Assembly (NCBI GenBank): GCA_029975165.1
Contig: JARKPR010000036.1
Span: forward strand, 1 to 64,000
Direction: 5' to 3'
DNA length: 64,000 nt
Source: Selenomonadales bacterium
GTDB taxonomy: Bacteria > Bacillota > Negativicutes > Sporomusales > UBA7701
Shown: positions 1 through 8,644 of the stretch, piece after piece
How positions within the stretch are numbered: position 1 is the stretch's first letter
Layout: each line of letters begins with the position of its first letter
Made by a program: the position numbers and the translations under genes
The notes under the pieces: model-generated
What the model was told of the DNA's origin: nothing
Seen by the model: only the letters and a program-made list of their open reading frames with translations
Database searches by the model: none

Positions 1-85
1 AGGGAGAGGTTCCACTCTTAGTAAAGCAGTCTTTGCCGCAAGGAGGGATAGGAATCCTCACCCCATACGAGCTTATTATATCTCA

Positions 86-99
86 CGGTCAATTGACCG
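86..99. promoter_or_regulatory. perfect 14-bp palindrome upstream of the PfpI-like gene
   Basis: CGGTCAATTGACCG is a perfect palindrome about 50 bases before the PfpI-like start codon. It follows a TATTATA stretch that could be a -10 element. It could be an operator for a small dimeric repressor, but no regulator gene is adjacent and one 14-bp palindrome can occur by chance. The remaining first 147 bases hold no convincing coding sequence. Confidence 0.3.
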
Positions 100-147
100 G
101 CGATATACGCCTTATAACCAAAACTAATTATAGTAGGAGGAGCGAAA

Positions 148-738
148 TTGATAGAAAACGTCGGGATTTTTTTGTTCGACGATATCGAACTGCTCGATTT
201 CGCCGGGCCGTACGAGGTATTCTCGGTAACCTCCGAGCTGAACGACCACAAGCTCTTCAAGGTTTTTTCGCTTACCCGCGACGGCCGCGGGATAAAATCG
301 GTCAACGGTTTGCGGGTCACGCCCGATTACAGCTTCACCGACCACCCGCCGATCGACATCCTCGTCATCCCCGGCGGAGTAGGGACGCGGGCGGAAATCA
401 CCAAGCAGGACGTACTCGACTGGGTCAACAAAACGCATCAAAGCGCCAAAATAACCATGACGGTATGCTCGGGCGCCAGGCTGCCCGCCGCGCTCGGCCT
501 CCTCGACGGGCTGGAGTCGGTCACGCACCATACCGTTTTCGAAAGCCTGAAGAAGCTGGCACCGCGCACGACCATCAACGCCGGCAAGCGCTTCATCGAC
601 AACGGCAAGCTCATGACCTCGGGCGGGATCTCGGCCGGCATCGACCTGGCGCTCCACATCGTCCGGAAGCTCTACGGCGAAGAGATAGCCAAAAAAACGG
701 TAAAATACATGGAGTACGGCGACTGGCGCGCCCTGTAG
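148..738 (+). CDS. DJ-1/PfpI family protein (isonitrile hydratase/GlxA-type amidotransferase-like domain)
   Basis: A single-domain 196-residue protein of the class I glutamine amidotransferase-like DJ-1/PfpI superfamily. The N-terminus (GIFLFDDIELLDFAGPYEVF) is typical of the branch that includes isonitrile hydratases and the N-terminal half of GlxA/FtrA AraC-type regulators. The nucleophile elbow is visible as VCSGA with Cys107. No C-terminal AraC DNA-binding domain follows, so this is a stand-alone enzyme or chaperone rather than a regulator. The TTG start at 148 is supported by AGGAGG 6-11 bases upstream. The substrate cannot be read from the sequence. Isonitrile hydratase, protease-like and glyoxalase activities are all known in the family. 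It is monocistronic, since a hairpin follows at once and the next gene has its own promoter. Confidence 0.85.
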   Translation: MIENVGIFLFDDIELLDFAGPYEVFSVTSELNDHKLFKVFSLTRDGRGIKSVNGLRVTPDYSFTDHPPIDILVIPGGVGTRAEITKQDVLDWVNKTHQSAKITMTVCSGARLPAALGLLDGLESVTHHTVFESLKKLAPRTTINAGKRFIDNGKLMTSGGISAGIDLALHIVRKLYGEEIAKKTVKYMEYGDWRAL

Positions 739-747
739 CCAGAAAAT

Positions 748-777
748 AAAACCCGCAAGCCGGTTGACTTTCGGGTT
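748..777 (+). terminator. weak hairpin after the PfpI-like gene
   Basis: AAACCCG and CGGGTTT pair, extended inward by AAG/CTT across one mismatch. There is no clear T-tract beyond the arm's own TTT, so termination is probably weak. The stem sequence resembles the terminators at 1402 and 12500. Confidence 0.4.
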
Positions 778-808
778 TGAAGGCGCATATTTATGGCCAT
801 ATAATTAA

Positions 809-823
809 TAATTATTATTATAA
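809..823. promoter_or_regulatory. PerR/Fur-like box upstream of ferritin
   Basis: TAATTATTATTATAA matches the Bacillus PerR consensus TTATAATNATTATAA at 12 of 14 defined positions. It lies about 30 bases upstream of the likely -35 element of the ferritin gene. PerR and Fur commonly control ferritin-like genes in Firmicutes, so the position fits. The tract is very AT-rich, so some similarity is expected by chance. Confidence 0.4.
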
Positions 824-838
824 AATAATTAAAAGCCA

Positions 839-868
839 TTGAATAAACATTGCCGCCTATGCTAAAAT
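839..868 (+). promoter_or_regulatory. probable SigA promoter of the ferritin gene
   Basis: TTGAAT (839-844), an 18-base spacer and TAAAAT (863-868). The -10 is preceded by TGC, giving an extended -10. It lies 33 bases before the ferritin start codon. Confidence 0.5.
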
Positions 869-900
869 TATCCTTGGAAAACATTCTAGGAGGTGTACAT

Positions 901-1386
901 ATGCTTGCGAAAAAAGTACAAGACGCCCTGAACGACCAAATCCAGGCCGAGATGGCCTCCGCGTATCTCTATCTGGCCATGGCCGCCTACTGTGAAGCCA
1001 TGAACCTGAAAGGCTTCGGCCATTGGCTCCGCGCCCAGTATAACGAAGAAGTCGGCCATGCGATGAAAATGTTCGACTATGTTATCGAGCGCGGCGGCCA
1101 GGTCGCCCTAAAGGCCATCGAGGCGCCTCCCGCCGAATTCGGATCGCCGGCGGATGTTTTCGCCAAGGTGCTGGCCCATGAACAGCATGTTACGGCCCGC
1201 ATCAACAGCCTTTACGAGCTGGCGGTGGCGGAAAAGGACTACGCCACGCAGATATTCCTGCAGTGGTTCATCAGTGAGCAGGTCGAAGAGGAAGCCTCGG
1301 CCGACGAAATCATCGAACGGATGAAGCTGGCCGGCGACAAGGGCAGCGCCCTCGTCTGGCTGGACAAGGAACTGGGCAAGCGCTAG
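901..1386 (+). CDS. ftnA: ferritin (non-haem, FtnA type)
   Basis: A 161-residue four-helix-bundle ferritin that stores iron as a ferric mineral in a 24-mer shell and oxidises Fe(II) at a dinuclear centre. Ferroxidase ligands are visible in order: Glu in [12 protein letters not shown], the Glu/His pair in NEEVGHAMK, Glu in [10 protein letters not shown] and Gln in [12 protein letters not shown]. The length matches bacterial ferritin, and the Met haem ligand of bacterioferritin is not evident. The longer frame beginning at 850 lacks a ribosome site. The ATG at 901 sits 7 bases after AGGAGG and gives the family's usual N-terminus. The gene is monocistronic between its own promoter, which may be PerR/Fur-controlled, and a strong terminator. 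Confidence 0.95.
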   Translation: MLAKKVQDALNDQIQAEMASAYLYLAMAAYCEAMNLKGFGHWLRAQYNEEVGHAMKMFDYVIERGGQVALKAIEAPPAEFGSPADVFAKVLAHEQHVTARINSLYELAVAEKDYATQIFLQWFISEQVEEEASADEIIERMKLAGDKGSALVWLDKELGKR

Positions 1387-1401
1387 CATCAGGCGACAAG
1401 G

Positions 1402-1435
1402 AAAACCCGAAAGTCCATCAGGACTTTCGGGTTTT
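1402..1435. terminator. strong bidirectional terminator between ferritin and the convergent repair gene
   Basis: A perfect 15-bp stem (AAAACCCGAAAGTCC with its complement) and an ATCA loop. The arms carry AAAA and TTTT at their ends, so it can terminate transcripts from both convergent genes. Confidence 0.9.
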
Positions 1436-1447
1436 ATGTTGCCCGCT

Positions 1448-4400
1448 CTATGAATCGAACAGCCCCGCCTGCTTATACTGCCTGGGCGTAAAAGCGCTCT
1501 CCCTGAGGAGCTGCCCGGCGGCTATGTCGGCCAGGAACGGCGACGGGGTGCGCGACGTCACCATGATAAGCTCGTCGCGGGCCCGCGTCATGCCGACGTA
1601 GAAAAGCCGCCGCTCCTCGGCCGCATCGCAGTCGCCGCCGCTGCCGCGCAGCGGGAACAGGCCGTCGTTTGCGCCGCAGATGAACGTCACCGGGAACTCC
1701 AGCCCCTTGGCCGCATGGACCGTCATCAGCGCCACCGCGTCCGGCGTGTAAACCTTGCTCCCGCTGCGGACGATATCACTTTCCCGGCCCAGCGTCAAGT
1801 TCTGGATGAAGGAGGCCATCGCGCCGTGCGCCACCGACGTATGCAAAAGCCGCTCCATGCACTTCGTGCCGGCGAGAGCATTGTCGCTTATCCAGGAATC
1901 GATGACCCGCCACGGCTTTTCCGTACGGAGAAGCGGCGCATACTTTTCGGCCATCGCCAGAAAATCCCGGCGGCCGTCCGCTTGGCCGGCCGGCCCCGGC
2001 GCCGCGGCAAATAGTTTCTCCAGGACGGCTGCGGCGTTATTGCCTGGGCAATAACCGTTCGGGGCCGCCCGGCCCGGCGCGGGCAAAGCGATGTTCCTCG
2101 CCTTGAGGCAAAACAACAGGGACGCGGTGTCCGCCGGATTGAGCAAGAACCGGAAAAACGCCAGCGCTTCCCGGACCGGCTTTTCGGCAAGGAAATCGTC
2201 CCGCCCGACGACCACGTACGGGATGCCTTCTTTCAGGCAGCACTGCTCGAGCGCTTCCGCCTGGCGGTTCGTGCGGTAGAGCACCGCGATATCGGCGAAC
2301 CCGCGCGGCTGCCCGGCGGCCGGCCTGGCCTTGCGGGCCGCCGCCCGCGCTTGCGCGGCCAGCATATCGACGCCGCCCACCAGCCGGTTTATCTCCTTGG
2401 CGACGAAAATCGCCGCCGCGAACTCGTCGCCGGTTTCCACAAGCCTGACCTTGGCGCCGCTCGCCCGCGTCGCAGCCAGCAGGCAGGCATCCTCGCCGGC
2501 GGCCTTGCCGGCGATCACTGCCCGGGCGGCGGCGATGACCTCGGGAGTCGAACGATAATTCTGTGTCAGCCGGACGCACCGGATGCCGGGGAACTCGGCC
2601 GCGAACCGCGCGAAATAGCGATGGTCCGAACCCCGGAACCCGTAGATCGACTGGTCGGGATCGCCGATGATGAAAATGCTTTCGCTTTCCCGGCCCCATT
2701 CCGCGATCAGGCGGTATTGCAGCTCGTTTATATCCTGGAACTCGTCCACCAGCAGGTAGGCGCAGGCCTTGGCCGCATCGCCGGCGTCGCCGGCCGCGAA
2801 GCGGTCGAGGACTGCGCGGAGGATATCATCGAAGTCCAGCACGCCGTAATCTTTCAGCTGTGCGCAGTACGCGTCGTAAACCGCCGCCAGGACAGCCGCT
2901 TTTTCCCCGTCGCCGGCCGGCCGGGCGGCGCTTTTGCGCAGCGAGATCTCTTTCAGCGCCTCGCGAGGGGAAATGTTCGCCCCATGCTTTTCACTATTTC
3001 CTCGACGATGGCCAGGGCGGTATCTTCGTCGATGAGCGTCACGCCGTCCTTGCCCCGCCATTGGGACAACATGCGCAGGCAGATGGCGTGAAACGTCCCG
3101 ATGGTCATGGCGCCGGCGACCTGTTGGCCCGCGAAATGCTGCTCGAGGCGGCTGCGCATCTCCTGGGCCGCTTTGTTGGTAAACGTCACGGCGGTGATCT
3201 GGGCGGGCGGCACGCCGCAGTGCTCGACAAGGTGGGCGATCCGGCTGACCAGCGTTTTGGTCTTGCCTGTTCCCGGGCCGGCGATTACCGCGATCGCCCG
3301 GTCGCCGGCGGCAACGGCCGCCCACTGTTCCCTGTTCAAGCCGTAAGGGTGGTCAGCGGCGGCGGCCGGGCCTTGCCCCGGCTCTCCTTCCCTGCCGGGC
3401 TCCTCCGCGGCGGCTGCGGCTGCTGGTATTGCCGGTTCCCGGCGGCAAGTCGCCGCCGCCTCGGCGACCGGCTCGTTCAGCAAAGCCAGCTGGCCGGAGA
3501 ACAGCTCGATTTCGCTCTTGTCCAATACCTTCACGATGCCGTACTCGCCGTCATAGCCGGGCCGGATGTCGACCTTGCCGGCCCGCAGCCTGCGGATGCC
3601 TTCGGCGATGCAGGGGCCGGCCGCCGCTTCGATAGCCGCCGGCGGCGCCTCGCGGAGGATGAACAGTTCGGGCCCGAGGTTCTGCAACAGATGGTCGTAT
3701 TTTTGCCTGACCTTCGTGCTGGCGACCGTGGCCCCCAGCGACGACGCGATGATCTCCTGCAGCGGGACGAGGCTCTCGAAATGCTTGGCCGCCGCCGGTA
3801 CGAGGCCCTCCTCCCTGTCGGCCAGGGCTTCCACCCGGTGCAGCACGCCGACGGTCAGCTTGCCGCCGCATACCGGGCAGACGCCGCCCGCGGCCCTGGT
3901 CGCCGCCGGCTGCCAGCACACCTTGCAGTCCCGGTGCCCGTCATAATGATACTTGCCTTCCTCCGGGAAAAATTCGATCGTCCCGTAGAACTCCTTTGTC
4001 CCCCGGTTCATGAGCGCCTGCCGCATATGCGGATAAGAAAGGCCGGTGGCGAAAATATTGGCTTCGCGGGCCAGATTGGCCGGCGAATGGGCGTCCGAAT
4101 TGGAAACCAGCGTATAGCCGTCGAGGGCGGACAGGCGCCGGTTCATGGGCGGATCGGACGACAGGCCGGTTTCGAGGGCATAGATATGGCCGGTGAGGTC
4201 GCCGAAACACTCCTCGATGGCGTCGAAGCCCGAATAGGCGCCAAAAAGGGAAAAATGCGGCGTCCAGATATGCGCCGGGATAAAGATGGCCTCAGGGCAG
4301 GCGTCGAGGACGATCTCCAGCAGGTCCCGGCTGTCGAGGCCCAGGATCGGCCGGCCGTCCGAACGCAGATTGCCGAGGGCCTCCAGTACGCCGGCGATCC

Positions 4401-4752
4401 GCTCGGCCTGTTCCAGGCCCGGCAGCAGGATGAGGTTGTGCACCTTGCGCACCCGGCCGTTCTTCTTATATATGGAGCTGATCTCCCCGGAAACCACGAA
4501 CCGCGGCGTAAAATCCGCGCCGGCGACATTATCGGCCAGGCGATATTCGTCCTTCAGGGCGTAAAGGCCGTCGCCCGCCGGGACGAGCTTCTCCTTCAGC
4601 TCCTTGCGCCAGGCCGGATGGGTGAAATCCCCCGTGCCGAGGACGTGCAGCCCCTTGCGCCGCGCCCACAAGGCGAGCGTTTCCGGCACGCACTCCCGGC
4701 TGGTGGCGCGGGAATACTTGGAATGGATGTGAAAATCGGCGATAAACATCAT
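1448..4752 (-). pseudogene. EndoQ-like PHP/zinc endonuclease fused to a UvrD/PcrA-type helicase, split by a one-base frameshift
   Basis: Reading leftwards, the first frame (4752 to 2953) encodes a PHP-type nuclease of the endonuclease Q family. Motifs are DFHIHS (residues 6-11), GTGDFTHP (39-46), HIWTPHFS (161-168), SNSDAHS (217-223) and a zinc ribbon with Cys276, 279, 292 and 295. The UvrD helicase begins with AGPGTGKT at 491-498. After VKSMG (about residue 591) the frame runs into a stop. The next frame continues exactly with ANISPREALKEIS, LVDEFQD, GDPDQSIYGFRGS, LTQNYRST, TVHAAKGLEF and LFYVGMTRARDE to the stop at 1448. Adding one C to the CCCC run at 2980-2983 (plus strand) restores a protein of about 1,100 residues. 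EndoQ enzymes cut 5' of deaminated bases, so the helicase may open DNA at the nick. The frameshift may be a real lesion or a homopolymer sequencing error. Confidence 0.85.
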
Positions 4753-4975
4753 GCTGCCTCCGGTCTACTTTGGTATTACCTTTCTGGCCTGTACACAAAC
4801 GGCGCGTGCAAACAGTCAATTTTCATTATACGGGTTATATATGGCATAATCATCCCGAATTTAGTTATTTCGCCGCATGAATTTATAATAGTAATTCTCA
4901 TCGATGAGTTCCTCTTCCTTCCCGGAAGAAGCCAAAAAGCTCCTTACCGGCTGCGGCAGCCGCACGGTCGATATT

Positions 4976-5008
4976 AAAATATGCCCGGAACTGCACGGTT
5001 CCGGGCAT
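4976..5008 (-). terminator. terminator of the racemase-GNAT operon
   Basis: On the minus strand an 11-bp perfect stem ATGCCCGGAAC/GTTCCGGGCAT with a 6-base loop is followed by ATTTTAATAT, directly after the acetyltransferase stop. The remaining 4753-4975 is an AT-rich leader of the repair gene with TATAAT-like and TTGACT-like words on the minus strand, but no spacing I would call a promoter. Confidence 0.8.
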
Positions 5009-5013
5009 TGCTG

Positions 5014-5523
5014 TTATTCCGCGTTCCGATGCGGATATTCGTAAGTAACCTGACCATCTTCTTCCCCGCATAACTTCAGCTTTTTTGTCATTACCAGCCT
5101 GTCCTGCCCTTCGCCGTATTCATCAGGCAGCAGAGCCGACCGCCGAAAACCCAGTTTATCTTGATAAACCCTGATGGCGGCGGAATTGTCGGGAGCCACC
5201 GTCAACTCAACCTCAGATATATTCTCGCGCGATAACACCGCGAGGCTTGCCGCGAAAAGCTCCGTGCCAAGACTGCGGCCCCGCCAATCTTGGTGGATTG
5301 AGATGCCGACGACATAGGCTTTGCAACGATTTTCCCAGTCCAGCATGTATTGGATTGCCCCCAGGATTTCGTCATCCTTGCGAATGACAAAGACCCTGCC
5401 ATGCCTGATGAGAGGAACCAGTTGCCACACGTTTAGCCCGCCGGAGCCGAAAGCCGCCTTTTCCAAATCCACCAGCCGCTGCATGGTAACAGGGTCGTTC
5501 GTTCGTATTAGCTCAATCGTCAT
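5014..5523 (-). CDS. GNAT family N-acetyltransferase
   Basis: A 169-residue GCN5-related N-acetyltransferase. The acetyl-CoA loop is visible as QDWRGRSLGTEL (motif A), followed by the beta-bulge and helix TVAPDNSAAIRVYQDKLGF, as in RimI-like enzymes. The start follows GGGAGG by seven bases and overlaps the stop of the racemase-like gene by four bases (ATGA), so the two are translationally coupled and probably act on the same substrate. If the upstream enzyme makes a D-amino acid, this protein could N-acetylate it. That is inference from coupling only. The last 20 residues extend beyond the GNAT fold and are not recognised. Confidence 0.85.
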   Translation of the reverse strand: MTIELIRTNDPVTMQRLVDLEKAAFGSGGLNVWQLVPLIRHGRVFVIRKDDEILGAIQYMLDWENRCKAYVVGISIHQDWRGRSLGTELFAASLAVLSRENISEVELTVAPDNSAAIRVYQDKLGFRRSALLPDEYGEGQDRLVMTKKLKLCGEEDGQVTYEYPHRNAE

Positions 5524-6608
5524 CGCGTGTCCTCCCGATAAACCTTTGCTATATACTTGGAGCCGGAAGCCGACAATAGTCCGAAATAGGTAAGAGAAAA
5601 AGCGACATTGTCCCCCAGCTTGAATTGGTCGTTCGCATCTGTAATATCCACAATCAGATGGTCGCTGCTGGCGCCTAGAATTTTCACCCTGTCGTCAATG
5701 GGGACGATCCCTTCTATATAGGCGTCTTGCCTGCCGATCGACAAGATCGCGCGTTTTCTTATGCCGATGTCCTCAAACTGAGGCCGGTTCCCGAGCACAT
5801 CGCGGCCAATATTGCCAATCGGAACGGAAGGCTTGGATTTTAATTCTATAATCTCGGCCAGTAACCGGAAAGAATCTTGGTGCAGCCAGGAGATTACCCG
5901 GTTATGGGTAGTATCGGTGCCCAGCAAAATTCCTTCCCCTATTCTAAGTTGATTGATACCGGGAGGAATCTCGCCTCTTTCAAGAAGAAACAACGATGAG
6001 GTTCCGCCGCCTGACAAAATGTCCAGCTTAACCCCATAGTGCTTGTAAACCGCATCGCCTATCTCCACTATCATATTCAAGTTGCCGGGCTCGGGCAAGA
6101 CGCCGCCGAAGCAGCCTACGTTGGTGCCGAGGCCCGCAAGTCTGACGCCGCGCAGCTTAAGAATGCAACCAACAGCCCCAAGCGCATGCTCCTTCAATAC
6201 TCCTTCGCGCAGATCGCCCACGTCGATCATCAGAATAACGCTGTGAGTCTTGCCTGCAGCCAGGGCGGCCGCGGACAAGGCTGCTACCACCGACACTTCC
6301 GAATTGACGCTGGCGTCGGCGTATTTGACTACACGGGCCACGTTGCTCAAGCGGGGAATGCGCAACAGGGTAATTGGCAGATCGATCCCCCGTTTTCTCA
6401 GTTCGATGATGTTTTCCATTCGGGCATCGGCCAATCCGTCAATGCCGCCGGCTATCATGGCGGAAACAATCCGGGGAAGGGCGCTGAACCCTTTGGTAAC
6501 CCCTAGCGCCTCGATTCCCCTGTCGTGGCACCTTTCCACCACCTGGGAGGTATTGTATTTAATCTTAGCCAAATCAATCTCTAAATAGGGGCTTGCCTGG
6601 CCGCTCAT
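5520..6608 (-). CDS. PLP-dependent alanine/ornithine racemase-like protein
   Basis: A 362-residue protein of the alanine/ornithine racemase family (alanine racemase N-terminal TIM barrel plus a beta domain). The pyridoxal phosphate lysine is Lys39 in EALGVTKG. The family signature also shows in IDVGDLREG and SGGGTSSL. Compared with the canonical Alr at 36538-37650, it lacks the C-terminal catalytic tyrosine motif YGCTF and has the long C-terminal domain of ornithine racemase (Orr) and YhfX-like proteins. Substrate is not certain: ornithine, alanine or another amino acid is possible. It is the first gene of a two-gene operon with the GNAT gene. The initiating ATG has only a weak purine-rich site (AGAGGA) 13 bases upstream. 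Confidence 0.8.
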   Translation of the reverse strand: MSGQASPYLEIDLAKIKYNTSQVVERCHDRGIEALGVTKGFSALPRIVSAMIAGGIDGLADARMENIIELRKRGIDLPITLLRIPRLSNVARVVKYADASVNSEVSVVAALSAAALAAGKTHSVILMIDVGDLREGVLKEHALGAVGCILKLRGVRLAGLGTNVGCFGGVLPEPGNLNMIVEIGDAVYKHYGVKLDILSGGGTSSLFLLERGEIPPGINQLRIGEGILLGTDTTHNRVISWLHQDSFRLLAEIIELKSKPSVPIGNIGRDVLGNRPQFEDIGIRKRAILSIGRQDAYIEGIVPIDDRVKILGASSDHLIVDITDANDQFKLGDNVAFSLTYFGLLSASGSKYIAKVYREDTR

Positions 6609-6779
6609 ATTCTTTACACCGTCCTCTGCGGTTAGCTCCGTCTTTTTGGCGGAATAGCCCGCGCCGCCGCGGTATCCTGCCGGGAACCTTCTGCCTAATT
6701 ATAATTCCCGAAACACAGCTCCCGAAACTAGGCTGCCGGTCATATGCCCGGCGGCATTATCATTTAACACGCGTTAATA

Positions 6780-6811
6780 AAGAATACCCCGAGAGCTTAC
6801 GGCTTTCGGGG
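6780..6811 (-). terminator. terminator of the glycosyltransferase gene
   Basis: On the minus strand CCCCGAAAGC pairs with GCTCTCGGGG across one G-T wobble and is followed by TATTCTTTATT. It lies about 80 bases after the glycosyltransferase stop and before the racemase operon. The interval 6609-6892 holds nothing else I can support. Confidence 0.65.
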
Positions 6812-6892
6812 GCAGACTCCATTAAAACTATGCGGTCCTGTAATCGTCGGTCAGCTTGTCGAGCTGGCAGGCTTTAGCCGGCCTGTGTTGTC

Positions 6893-8242
6893 TTATTTCC
6901 AGATTCGTCGCATATGAAACATTTCTTGGATATAACCATATACCGTCGCCGGGGCCAGAATCATCTGGTAGAGCAGAAGATAGCCGATGAAGCCGTATAC
7001 ATTCTTCTTGTAATGCAGATTAAGCTTTGCGCACACCCGCTGCTGGTAGACGAACAACAGGACATAGATCGCCAGCATCACCGGCAGCACGAACAGCGTA
7101 TTCGGCCCCACGATCCAATACAGGCCGAAACAGCTGAGCACAAGTCCCGGGAGCCATAATAAAGTATAAGAAACATCCAGGTACGGAAGGAGCAGGTCCA
7201 GGCTGGTGAAAAACTTCGGTAAAGGGTGATGCAGCGTCCACGGCTTTACCCGTTTGAGCGCCTCGATCATGCCGCGAGCCCAGCGGCTCCTCTGGCGGAC
7301 AAACTGGCGAAAGCTATGCGGCACCGCGGTGAACGCAATGGCGGATGGCTCGAAACAGACCCGCCGGTTGTTTTCGAACAGCTTCCAGGTCAAAACGATA
7401 TCCTCCCCGATAGAATCGGGCCAGCCGTTCACTTCCCGGACCGCGTTGGTCCGAAACAGGCTGAAAGCGCCCTGGGCCACCAGCGTGGAACGGTACATAC
7501 TCTGCATTCTTTTGATGGAAGCAATGCTGAGGAAGTATTCCCACTCCTGAAGCTTGGCCAAAAAGGACGATTGGCGCTTGTCCACCAGCAACGAGCCGGC
7601 GACCGCACAGACATCCGCCGGCGAGCTCCGCAATCTTGATACGAGATGCCGTACTGCCGCCGTATGTAACAGGGTATCGGCGTCGAGCGTAATAAAAAGA
7701 CTTGTCCTTACGTGCGGCAGGCCGGTGTTCAAAGCATGGTGCTTACCCTTTTTTTCTTCCTTCAGAACGGTAAAATCCAGCCCCGACTGGCCTGCCGCCT
7801 CACGCGCCACCCGGGACGTGCCGTCGGCCGATCCGTTGTCGACGACAATAACCCTTAGCTGTCCCGCATAATCTTGTTGCCCGATATGCTTGAGCGTATC
7901 GGCAATATTCTTTTCCTCGTTCAAGGCAGCGATAAGGATGGTAACCGGCTCCGTAGGGTTTTCGTTTACAAACGGGGCATGCCGCTCCTGCAGCAGGCTT
8001 AGAACGGTAAATACGCTCAAGTACCCCGGAATGTAGGCCAGTCCGGCGATTACCAGCAGCGCCGGCGCGATGCCGACCACAGCGGCCAGCCGGTCAAACC
8101 ACGGCACGGAGAACCATACCGAGAATAACGTCCACAATACCGCGCCTGCTTGACTAAGCCAGAAGGAGCGGGCAACGGACAGGGTGTCTTCCGTTGTCCG
8201 GGAATAAATTGCCGTATGAGCCTGCGGTGGTGGTATTGACAT
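6893..8242 (-). CDS. membrane glycosyltransferase family 2 (PgaC/IcaA-like polysaccharide synthase)
   Basis: A 449-residue processive-type GT2 enzyme. Two N-terminal membrane segments (about 30-45 and 57-80) precede the GT-A domain with VTILIAALNEE, VVDNGSADGT, TLDADT, GEDIVLTW and the QRSRWARG (Q-x-x-R-W) motif. At least three more membrane segments follow (about 335-430). This layout fits synthases of poly-N-acetylglucosamine, hyaluronan or cellulose-like polymers at the inner membrane. There is no PgaB, PgaD or PilZ partner beside it, so the sugar is unknown. The start follows GGAGG. It is divergent from the two-component operon at 8645, and both read from a shared 400-base control region, so the response regulator may control this gene too. 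Confidence 0.85.
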   Translation of the reverse strand: MSIPPPQAHTAIYSRTTEDTLSVARSFWLSQAGAVLWTLFSVWFSVPWFDRLAAVVGIAPALLVIAGLAYIPGYLSVFTVLSLLQERHAPFVNENPTEPVTILIAALNEEKNIADTLKHIGQQDYAGQLRVIVVDNGSADGTSRVAREAAGQSGLDFTVLKEEKKGKHHALNTGLPHVRTSLFITLDADTLLHTAAVRHLVSRLRSSPADVCAVAGSLLVDKRQSSFLAKLQEWEYFLSIASIKRMQSMYRSTLVAQGAFSLFRTNAVREVNGWPDSIGEDIVLTWKLFENNRRVCFEPSAIAFTAVPHSFRQFVRQRSRWARGMIEALKRVKPWTLHHPLPKFFTSLDLLLPYLDVSYTLLWLPGLVLSCFGLYWIVGPNTLFVLPVMLAIYVLLFVYQQRVCAKLNLHYKKNVYGFIGYLLLYQMILAPATVYGYIQEMFHMRRIWK

Positions 8243-8338
8243 TGAGCCTCCATATTATAGATTTCGTTTTGCGAAAAGCCGGCCGGCCAGCTCGCATCGC
8301 AGCAAACGCGAGCAGACTTTCTGCAGCCTATACGTGGA

Positions 8339-8352
8339 TGACTGATCAGTCA
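8339..8352. promoter_or_regulatory. 14-bp palindrome, TetR-type operator-like
   Basis: TGACTGATCAGTCA is a perfect palindrome, extended by a further GTCA on the right. TetR-family operators often have this appearance. No TetR gene lies within the window. It sits about 100 bases upstream of the glycosyltransferase start on its own strand. Confidence 0.35.
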
Positions 8353-8472
8353 GTCAAAACGCTGCCTGCCCGTGGATAAACGGCTAACCTGCCTGCTGGC
8401 GATTTGATACCGTGAACCGCTTGCAACCGGCCGACCGTTACCAAGAGCTTAGTAGATAAACATTATGCAATC

Positions 8473-8590
8473 ATTAAAATAGGATTAAAATTCCATTAAA
8501 ACCCGCCCGGTTTAATGCGCAAGGCCAGCTGCAGCGGCGGCTGCGCCCATAAATTAAAATTGCATTAAAAGCAATAGTTATGCTTTTAAT
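8473..8590 (+). promoter_or_regulatory. phased ATTAAAA repeats, predicted binding sites of the adjacent OmpR-type regulator
   Basis: ATTAAAA occurs at 8473, 8484 and 8495 (exactly 11-base spacing) and again at 8553 and 8564 (11-base spacing). An inverted copy, TTTTAAT, is at 8584. The 8564-8590 part forms an inverted repeat with 10-base arms (ATTAAAAGCA). OmpR/PhoB-family regulators bind as head-to-tail dimers to direct repeats spaced 11 bp, and such a regulator starts at 8645. The rest of the 8243-8644 interval is otherwise unremarkable. Confidence 0.6.
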
Positions 8591-8607
8591 ATGCCGGGAA
8601 ATGTTTA

Positions 8608-8613
8608 TATAAT
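8608..8613 (+). promoter_or_regulatory. -10 element of the two-component operon
   Basis: TATAAT, 32 bases before the regulator start. The matching -35 position (8585-8590) falls inside the inverted repeat described above, so regulator binding would overlap the polymerase contact. Confidence 0.5.
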
Positions 8614-8644
8614 TAATTAAACAAAGCCACGCTTACTGGAAGGG

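Noticed and set aside
33-749. Plus-strand frame overlapping the PfpI-like gene
   Set aside because: The product is an Arg-rich shadow of the GC-rich PfpI gene in another frame.
2970-2990. Programmed ribosomal frameshift in the EndoQ-UvrD gene
   Set aside because: No slippery heptamer or stimulatory stem was evident. A base missing from a CCCC/GGGG run is simpler.
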